From: Podocnemis expansa
Lineage: Eukaryota; Chordata; Testudines; Podocnemididae
Direction of reading: 5' to 3'
NCBI GenBank assembly: GCA_007922195.1
Contig: ML681970.1
Location: forward strand, 372,001 to 436,000
Length of the DNA stretch: 64,000 nt
In this document: positions 55,780 through 64,000 of the stretch, piece after piece
Position numbering within the stretch: position 1 is the stretch's first letter
Layout of the letters: every line of letters begins with the position of its first letter
Made by a program: the position numbers and the translations under genes
Notes under the pieces: generated by a model
The model's database searches: none
What the model saw: only the letters and a program-made list of their open reading frames with translations
What the model was told of the DNA's origin: nothing

Positions 55780-58700
55780 GTCCTCCAGCAGCTGTCCCAC
55801 AATGCCCCGTTTGCTGTGGCAGTGGCTGTTCTGTTCACAGTTTTTAAGTTCCACTACACAGGACTCGCAGAGACCAGAATCACCCCTCTCCCACCCTATT
55901 CAAATTCCTGCATATTTTTGAAATTCCTTTTTCTGGTTGCTCACTGTGGAAAGGACACGTAAAAGCTTACCCATGTGTGCAGCTGCCTAACTGTTCATGT
56001 CCGCTCCATGCATGAAGAGAGGTGCTAGATGTGCTTCTGCCTGGAGTGGACAGGAAGTATTGGATTTCATGGATCTAAGGGAAAGAAGAGGCTGTGCAAG
56101 CACACCTATGGGCAAGCCTTAGAAATGTGGTCACCTACAAAGAGATTGCACGGGGGTTGCAGGCAAAGGCTACAACTGGGATCAGCAGCAATGCCGTGTG
56201 AAAGTTAAGGAACTCTGCCAGGGATACCAGCAGACCAGGTGTGTCGCACAGCAGATCTGCTACTTATACAAAGAAATGCGTGCCATGCTTGGCAGAGACC
56301 CCACTGGCTGTTGTGGATACCGTGGAGGAGCCTGAGACAGACACCACTGCCATGAACAGCCAGGAGGAGGAAGGGGACTCCAGCCATGCTATAAACCAGG
56401 TCCCTTTTGAGAGTCCATCACAGGCCTGCCAGACAAGTGTGGATGAACCTGGTGAAGAGGGAAGGAACACAGGTAAGTGTGTGCATGTGTTTTTCTTTAC
56501 AATGTTTAAATGTAAAAATTGTGCCTGGTGTTTACTTTTTTCTGGGTAGTTTGGGGATCAGGTTTTTGTAAAATAACAGGTGGAGTTGTCTTGTCTGCAT
56601 TTAGTTCCCCCTATTGGGTTAGATGGGGCAGTGGGCCATGTAGAAAGCTTTAAGTGCATAGGGAGGTCCCTTATCCTCCATAAAGATCTTAGTGAATCTT
56701 TCATGGAGATACTCTGTTGATTTCTCCCAAAAGTTTCTCAGAATGGCTGCTTTGTTTTTTTCTCTATGATGAGAATTTCCGACACTGCACTGTGGTGAGT
56801 TTGGCTAGCACCACTGTCATATACAGGTGCTGGCAGAATATGGGTCAGGGTAGCTTTGGGATGCCATTACAGATGTATTGTCTGAGCCTTGTGACCCTGG
56901 GGAGCTCAGCTAAAATTAGCACTGTCTCTGGAAAACCGCACCAGTGTTCGGTGCTGTTCCCTGGAACTCATACCCATGCAACAAGGACTGAAATTTTATG
57001 CCTTTATTTAACAGAAGATCCTTCTCCTCCCCATGGTGGTGGTCCATATTGGTTGGGGTTGGAGAGCTGTGCTGTACCAAAATGGTTCAGAGCCGAAGTG
57101 TCAATAAGCATTTCTTATGTGTTCATGTAAAGAATGGATGTGACTGTAATTCCAATGGCACATCTTTGTTTTATCAGTAGCTTCTAGCGTGGCAATTCCT
57201 CCACGCATAGGAGGAGGTGAAAAGAGGGCATGCCCAGTCTGCAAGCCAGTGTTGCATCAGCTGATGAACAGAAAGGTTGGTCTGACTGATAACATATAGA
57301 AAGACAGTGGACAGTAAGAAGGCTCAGGAGTCTCAGCAGGACAAGGAGAGCAAAATGCACTGGAACATGCATCTTCAGAGGCAGCAAACTTAAATGTTAC
57401 CCATCCAAGAAACCTGGACCATCCATTCTTTGCAGTTCTTGGTGGGTATAAGGAGCAGCAGTCATGGACTTCTCCAACACAGCTGTGCCTTCCAGATGGT
57501 TCATGATGCATACCACTGCCTCCATCTACCAGTGCATGGCAGGAGGCAGCAGGGAAGACCACAGCTTCACAGCCTGACCTCAGCTGCTGCGTATGGACCC
57601 ACAACAAACTACATTTGTGCACTCAGATGAGTGTTTCTCATTTTAAATTTTCTCTCCATAAAGTTATGTTGAAAATCTGTATAAAAATTGCCTGCGGGTG
57701 TGCTTTGCACTGATTTTTCTGTTATGTTTATTCCTACTCAAAGTTGGGTTTTTGAGGAAGCAAATGATCTCTATTAATTCACCACAAATGTTGGAGAATG
57801 CATGGTGGTGGTCAAACCAAAGAATACCTGTAAATGCAAACCAAACACTGCAGAAGTCATAGTTTCAGTAAAATGAGCAGCCGTCATTCTAATTATACAG
57901 CAAAGACTGAGCAATTCTTTGCAGCTCCAGGCCCAGAGAACACTTCTGCAAAAAACAGTGCTATGACTGATGTTAAATGAAATTTCAGAGCCTCCCTCAG
58001 CCACCTAGCTCTGTGTTGGGCTCTGAGTCAGCAGACAGCCTGCCCTTCCCCCAGTGGCAGCTTTTCCTCCCTCTGCCTCTCAAAAACTGTGCAGAACATA
58101 ACAGGCAACCATAATCATGGATATTTTTCTCATATAAAACTCCCATTTATTGAGCAAACACTACCAGTGTCCCTAGAACCTGCAAAAAGCACCCTTGGTT
58201 ATCATTCTGCACCTGCTGAAACAGTAACTTGAATCTTTTCTTGGTGCTGCCTGGCATACAGTTTCATGAGCCAGTGGAGTAAGGTTAGGCTGGGTTCCCA
58301 GAATCACTGGTGGCATTTCAGTAGTGCTAAGTGGTCAGGAAAGAGTGCCCTTGATTGCACCTTTCTGAAACATCCTGTTCATGATGTGAGAAATCATGCA
58401 CCAGCCCAAACCGATCTCAGTGAAGCATTCCTGATGCTTCTTTAACCACAGAAAAGTAGTTCTTTCTGTTTGCGTACTCTGGGGCAAGGTGAGCTGGTAC
58501 TAGAATAGGGATGTACATGCTGACTGTCACCCCAGTGCAGTTTGGGAATTCCATTGCTGCGGACCGTGCTCTCTGTCCTGCAGTGTGCTGAGCATCTCAG
58601 TCCTATGTCGCAGGAGGCAATTAATGGTTCTGCTTGTTTGCATCACAATGGCCCTACGGGATTTCCCAGCTCTGAAACCGTTTCCCAGTGACCAGCAGCA

Positions 58701-59770
58701 ATCCAGCACTGCAAACTCCTTGCTTTGGCACTGTCAATGCAGAGCTCATTCTGGTGCCCTTGCACTGGAGAGCTGGGAGGAGCTCAGCACACAGATCATG
58801 GCAGGTGGCCTCTGAAACCTCAGAGTTCTGCAACTGCTGCTGGTCGTCCCAGTTTTGTACTATGATATGATCCCATAAGTGCATGTGGATTTCCGGGGCC
58901 CAGAAGCTGCACGCTGCCATCTGCAGCTGCTCTGTGAAAGCCACCAGCAACCTTGAATTGTTGTTTGCAGTGCTGCACAACAAATTTTCCTCAAAGAAAT
59001 CCTCCTAGCCGCTGATATTGCATTACTTTCTGTGGCTCTGCAAATACAGGAGAGTTGCATTCACAGAGTTCAGGAGGGCAGTGCAGAGTTATGTGGGCTC
59101 TGTGCTCCTATCAAAGGGATTTTGAAAGAGGAGAAACTTGTGGTGTATGGATGGAATGTGTGAGAGAGAGAACATTTGCCTGAAAACTTGAATCCTAGCT
59201 CATAGAGATCCCTATTACTATGCCACAGCATGTGGGGAAAACTCCCCAGAAGAAGGCGTTGCAGCAGGCGCTACACTCAGATACATCCCTGTGGTGCACT
59301 GCATTTTACATTGCACAAGCAGACCTGGTGACTATGGAGCAGCCAAGTATGCACACACCAAAGCAACATACTAATTTCAGTGGCTATTGACTTTGGTTGA
59401 CAAAGGCCTAGACATGGCCTAAAATTTGCCATCGTTGTGGTAGTACCAGCTGCAGTTCCGGTGATGGAGGAGCTCTAGGGTAGAGAAGTTGCTGGTGGCT
59501 GCCCATCTCTTTGCGACCAAGACTGAATCTAGATGCCAGAGAGCCTGGCATGGTGATGGTAACACTGATAGCTGCCAGTGCTTTGTCTCTAGGGGAGCTA
59601 CACTAGTGGTTGTGCAGCGGTGGGAAATCCACCTGTAGTATGGGTGAAATTGAAGTGTCTTCGTTGACTTTGGGGGTACTTGGGGGGTGTACTGTGGGAC
59701 ATTCGTTACATTGCCTTGATACACAAGTACAAAATCAACAGTGTTAAGCAACATGTTGTATATTGATCTT
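55780..59770. mobile_element. Degenerate transposon-rich block with Myb/SANT-like relic
   Basis: A 4-kb part of SEC11A intron 2. Around 56128-56330 a plus-strand frame with one frameshift reads KEIARGLQAK, then GYNWDQQQCRVKVKELCQGY and YKEMRAMLGRDPT. This is the layout of a Myb/SANT-like DNA-binding domain found in accessory proteins of Harbinger-type transposons and related host genes. An acidic linker follows. The 58240-59300 part has longer minus-strand frames that I cannot assign. No transposase catalytic motif and no clear terminal repeats were found. Confidence 0.45.
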
Positions 59771-60184
59771 ATCTTGATACATCATTAACCTTCCCTTTTC
59801 TCCATAAATTAGTCAAACATGACCGTAGCACTCATACATTTGTAACAATTCATATCAACGTTTTGAGTGTGGGGGTGAAGCTTTATGTCTTCCAGGGAAA
59901 GGGAGAGAGGAAGTCTTGAGAATAGAAAGAAAGGAAAATGAGGTTGGTGGGACAGGTTGTAAATTAATTATATTCTGTATATATTCTTGACTAACAAGAA
60001 TGGAATTACTATGTCTATATCAAAGCATCTCATTGATTTCAGTATTTTCATTGTTTTCCTGGCAGGGCTCTTTCCTAAGGGAGGCTGTTCTGGGGTTTAA
60101 TTTGAAGATTATATATTTCAAGCATTGATTCTAATTTTCCCAGTGTGCCCATTTCATAACTCTCTTTTGTTCCTTGTTTTTCAG

Positions 60185-60334
60185 TGGCAGCATGGAACCT
60201 GCTTTTCACAGAGGAGATCTCCTCTTCTTAACCAACCGAATTGAAGATCCCATTAGAGTGGGAGAAATTGTGGTCTTTAGGATAGAAGGAAGAGAAATTC
60301 CAATAGTTCATCGAGTCTTGAAAATTCATGAAAA
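60185..60334 (+). CDS. SEC11A: SEC11A coding exon 3 (catalytic Ser and His)
   Basis: Acceptor ..CCTTGTTTTTCAG and donor GTATGT. The first T completes Ser54. The exon holds [15 protein letters not shown] with the catalytic Ser56, then [20 protein letters not shown], then [12 protein letters not shown] with the catalytic His96. Ser/His/Asp rather than Ser/Lys is the known arrangement of eukaryotic ER signal peptidases. It ends with AA of the Lys104 codon. Confidence 0.95.
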
Positions 60335-60529
60335 GTATGTAAGGAGTCTGGGGGGTGATTGACTACAGACATTTGCAGTACAGATCACCTTGGGCTTTGC
60401 TTATCACACAAAGGATTCTGGTTGATAAGGGGGTGGGAGACATCCTGGGAAACCCAGGTGCTGTAGGAGGTGATGTGAGAGGAATTCTTCAGCACTGACC
60501 CAGTGTCTGGCAGAGTATCAGGAAATATT

Positions 60530-60641
60530 CTCAAGTCCCAAAGGGGTAGCTGTGTTAATCTAGTTCAGTAAAACAAGCAAGGAGTCCTGTGGCACCTAAA
60601 GATGAACAAATTTATGAACACAGAACTCCTTGCTTGTTTTG
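60530..60641. mobile_element. Palindromic Penelope-like tail with 11-bp TSD
   Basis: Flanked by CAGGAAATATT at 60519-60529 and 60642-60652. The left part has AAGGGGTAGCTGTGTTAATC and AAAACAAGCAAGGAGTCCTG. The right part is the near-perfect inverse, CAGAACTCCTTGCTTGTTTT, so it can fold into a stem of about 22 bp. Intronic, non-coding. Confidence 0.8.
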
Positions 60642-62211
60642 CAGGAAATATTTGCTTCTGGAAGAATCTTCATCCAGATCATGATTTCCTTTGTAAAGAT
60701 CTCCTGGCATTTTTCACAAGTTGGGGTTAACTCTTGTGTCCTGACCAACTATGTAGTATGTTAAATTAAAACTTGCTGGTTTTTGATATCCCAGTTGTCA
60801 TATATTAGGACAAGGTAAATTTACCTTAGGAAGCCCTGGTTACTAAATCATTCCTTCTCGGTAAATCTTGAGCCACAGTGATTCTTGAATTTTGTTCTGA
60901 AGGGAGTGAGATGGTCATTTTGATTTGTTCCTTGAGCAAGTTCTGCAGCTCTGGGTGAGCTTGCAAGAAAGCTCCCTTCTGCTTTCAGACACTCCCTCTT
61001 CCATGCTTCCATGGGAATATGGTGAGGGTTGTATGTGAGGGCAGTTCCTTGTGTGACTTGGGCCAGTCCCAGGGAGGGATTTGAATGTGAGAACTAAACT
61101 CTTAAACTGGCTCTTATATTCCCTGGATGGCCCAGGCAGAGACTGGTGCTTAGGTGTGATGGGGTCCTGGTAGACAGTATTGCTGAATCAGTAGGTGCTG
61201 CATTCTGGATAACGTGGAGCTTCCTCAGGACTGACAAAAGCATTTCTAGATGCAGTGAATTGTAGTAATAGAGTTTAGAGGTCACCTGTATGAGGGTTAC
61301 TCCAGCCATGTCCCTTTAATGGGCTGACTTTTGATCTTCAACTGTCTTCAGTGCAAATGTAGTAGCTGCAGCTATGAGTGTACCTAGAAATAGCGGAGCC
61401 TAGAATGATCTGAGAGCTGTGAACATCTGCAGGTAACATCCCTCAGCCATGGGGATGTTGACCATTGTGGTGTGTTCTCCAGAGTGCTTCCCTCCACACC
61501 ATCATGATCTGTCTTGCCAAACCTCAGTTTCAGCCAGTGGCCCAGTCAGTGGCATTGCTGGTGCTTGGCATGAGGTTGGGGGAGAGGAAGCAGACACGTG
61601 CTCTAAGTGTCACTGCCAGTGCCCTGAGTGGCAGCAGCCTGACCTGTCTGGGGCTCTGGAGCAGGGCAGCCTCCTTACCTGTCCCTGCTGGGGCTCTGGA
61701 GCTGGGCCGCCCATGGCGGCAGCTATCTTTCCTGTCCCCGGTCCCAGACGGGGATCTGGGGCTGAGCTGTCGGTGGCAGGACATCGATCTGCAACCTGCT
61801 TGGGGATGTGGGGACCAGATTGGGTTCAGGCCTCAAATCAGGCCTAGGGCAGGTTTTCAGGTTTTTTTTCTGAGACAGCATCACCCCTGGACCCAGTCAC
61901 ACTCTCTCCACTCAGAGTGAGTTCCAGGTCCTCTAGTTCAGAGAAACAAGTCTCTTTGCTAGTTATTTGTACAGAAATCTTACTCAGTTAGAGCTTGTGG
62001 CATTTTTAGTCATTTCTCAGAGTCGAACGGCACCAGCACATCCTGACTTTTAAAATGAGATTGGGAAAGATGGAAGTCTTAGTGGTTCCAGAGTTCTGCT
62101 ACATTTACTATATTTTAGGACCCATTAAATTTGCCCACGCCGTCATTGCTGTTGTGCTTTCTTGGAATATCTGTGGCTCAGCTGTAACCTGTGCTTTCCT
62201 TTCTCTGTAAG

Positions 62212-62331
62212 ACACAATGGAGACATCAAATTTTTGACAAAGGGAGACAACAATGCTGTCGATGACAGAGGGCTGTACAAACAAGGGCAACACTGGCTAG
62301 AAAAGAAAGACGTGGTGGGGAGAGCAAGAGG
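62212..62331 (+). CDS. SEC11A: SEC11A coding exon 4 (catalytic Asp)
   Basis: Acceptor ..TTTCTCTGTAAG and donor GTGAGT. The first A completes Lys104. It encodes [20 protein letters not shown] with the catalytic Asp122, then [20 protein letters not shown] to residue 144. SEC11A proteins are about 179 residues, so about 35 residues (the C-terminal segment) lie in an exon beyond the window. Ends with two bases of Gly144. Confidence 0.95.
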
Positions 62332-64000
62332 GTGAGTAAAACTCGCAAGCAGGAGAGGGTGTGCTCTGTCAAGTGCTCAAGGTGGATGTGCTTTCCATAA
62401 AGCCCCATAGCCCATTCTAGAATTCAGTTAAAGCTGATCTACAATGGGGGCCTGTCCTTTCCCTGCTTCATGATGTTATCAAGAAGAGGGGATAGTCTTC
62501 TTGTGTTAGAAATTTAGATCTTGGCTGTTTCACAAGGCTCTGGTGAAATAGTGCAGTTTGGGCACACATTGTAAGACAGTTAAAATTATGCAACTGAAGA
62601 TGGAGAAGATCATTTTAGTGAGACAACTTAATGCAAACATCTGTTTAACTCTATTGCTTAATGAACAGTTGGAAGAAAGGAAATCTGTGACAAAGGGTCA
62701 GTGCTTCCTTCAGTTAAGGTACAAGAGCTCAATAAACATCCCTGAAAGTCCAGAAGAGTTCTCAGCAAAACTAGGGAGCAGTAAGCTCAATGCTCTTGAT
62801 CATTACAATAGAAAACTTTTTACAAGCATACACTTGAGGCTTTTCCCCCCCGCCTTACCCCCCCCCCCCCAAAGAATCAGGTAAGAGCACAAATGTAATT
62901 TAAAAAAAAAAGAAAAAAGGGGCAAAAACCAAAAAAAAATCCCAAACACCCACACCTTTTAAGTTTAATATTAGTAACACTTGGATGAAAGCTTTCACAA
63001 GGAGTCAATAAACTAGCTTTTAACTGAAGCTGGCAGGCAGGCTTGTTGATGCTAAATATGAAGAAGGCTTTTTGTTGCTTTTAGGCAAAGCATATATTGA
63101 ACTGGTGTATTTATTTTCTTGATCCTATCAGATTCATTGTTTAAAAGAAATGATTGGCTGGCCGAATTTTTGTGGGGGGCATCATGAGGCCCAGACACTG
63201 GAGGAAAAAACAGTCACATGTTAGACGCTCTCTCTGAAAAGTTTGAGCCCAAACTTGAGAATTTCAGGGAGATCGCACCAGGAGGTTGGATTTGTGGGCA
63301 AATTTGTATAAGCATGTTTGTCACTGAGGCAGGTTTAGGCCAAGATGCCAAAAGTGACTAGTGATTTTTGGGTGCCTCACTGGAGATCCGAGCCTCTCTG
63401 ACATTATTGTGGTGTCTCCTGTGGGGCCCCCAGAATCAGTAGCCACGTCTGAAAATCTTGACCTAATCTATGAATTCCATTTCTGAGTAGGGAAGTCACG
63501 GCTGCAGACCTTATTGGCTTGACCTAATGCAGTCTCTGATCTGACACTGGCTAGTTCAGACCACTGTCCAGTCGAACAATATCTTTAGAGAAACAGGATT
63601 GCAGGTAAGAAACCATCCCTTCTAAAGCCATAAATGTGGGCAGAGGGCAGCTGTAGAACCTGAATGTTCTTTAACGTGCATCTTGAAATGGAAGTGACAC
63701 TCATGTCCTTTAGTTAAAGATGTTATCCTGCCTGCCACTGGCTAACTGATCATGGTCAATTTACATCACCTCTCTCTCTCTCTCATATTTACTGATTTAT
63801 AGACAACTTCACTACCTCTAAGTGCTATGGTGTTTTGATCAAGTTAGTGCTGTAAGGGCTAAACTTGTCCTGAATATCTCACAACCATCAGGCAAATTGG
63901 AGTATTTTGTCCCCAGATCCTGACCTTATCTGGACAATTGTCCCTTACAGAACCACTATAAACATCAAAGTATTGTTTGTCTCCCAGTACAAGCCTTAGG
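62332..64000 (+). other. SEC11A: SEC11A intron 4 (continues past window)
   Basis: No coding exon for the SEC11A C-terminus is seen up to 64000. It contains homopolymer C and A runs at about 62845-62940 and a short (CT)n at about 63768-63784. A 108-codon chance frame at 62558-62884 has no family motif. Confidence 0.6.

Noticed and set aside
51253..62331. Possibility that the signal peptidase gene is SEC11C
   Set aside because: The N-terminus MLSLDFLDDVRRMNKRQ and the internal [20 protein letters not shown] are SEC11A-type; SEC11C has a longer, different N-terminus.
1..64000. CRISPR arrays, tRNA, rRNA and bacterial-type operons
   Set aside because: No regularly spaced repeats, cloverleaf-like sequences with A/B boxes, or rRNA segments were recognised; gene structure is eukaryotic.

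Overview
This window looks like non-mammalian amniote nuclear DNA, most likely turtle and less likely crocodilian. It has intron-rich genes with GT..AG junctions and a CpG-island promoter. Its interspersed repeats are typical of a sauropsid genome: CR1 LINEs, short hAT elements, Penelope-like elements, DIRS-like elements and a (CA)n microsatellite. Species cannot be fixed from sequence alone, and all family names rest on motif recognition rather than database search.

Two protein-coding genes lie head to tail on the + strand. The first is the 3' half of a multi-C2H2 zinc-finger gene, best called ZNF592 (ZNF532/ZNF592/ZNF687 family). Seven coding exons between 26441 and 44402 join in phase into about 508 codons; its large N-terminal exon(s) lie upstream of the window, so 1-26440 is one long intron. 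A 3' UTR of about 2 kb runs to a poly(A) signal near 46431. The second gene is SEC11A, the catalytic subunit of the ER signal peptidase complex. It has a GC-box/CRE-like/ETS-type CpG promoter at about 51020-51252 and four coding exons (51253, 51816, 60185, 62212) covering residues 1-144 with Ser56, His96 and Asp122 all present. The last coding exon is beyond 64000.

Region by region: 1-4600 is intron with short hAT and SINE-like relics. 4900-11230 is a decayed I/Jockey-type LINE with zinc knuckles, endonuclease, reverse transcriptase and RNase H-like blocks. It is broken by a palindromic Penelope-like element with a 10-bp target duplication, a hAT element with a perfect 8-bp duplication, a further inverted-repeat DNA element and a probable hAT fragment. 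11729-22495 is the most unusual structure: two DIRS-like elements in head-to-head inverted orientation around a CR1 spacer. Each keeps a gag with a LAP2alpha-like C-terminal domain and inverted terminal repeats, but each carries 2-3 kb of unrecognised non-coding sequence where reverse transcriptase and tyrosine recombinase should be. 22496-46455 holds the zinc-finger exons with repeats between them. 46456-51000 is intergenic and repeat-rich, with a second I-type LINE. 51000-64000 is SEC11A, whose second intron contains a CR1 and a Myb/SANT-like transposon relic.

The two host genes have unrelated jobs, transcriptional regulation and signal-peptide removal. Their linkage is notable because the paralogous pair ZNF532-SEC11C is also linked in vertebrates. 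The main novelty is in transposon architecture: recurrent palindromic Penelope-like tails with clear target duplications, and the inverted non-autonomous DIRS pair. I found no CRISPR array, tRNA gene, rRNA gene or intact transposon gene.
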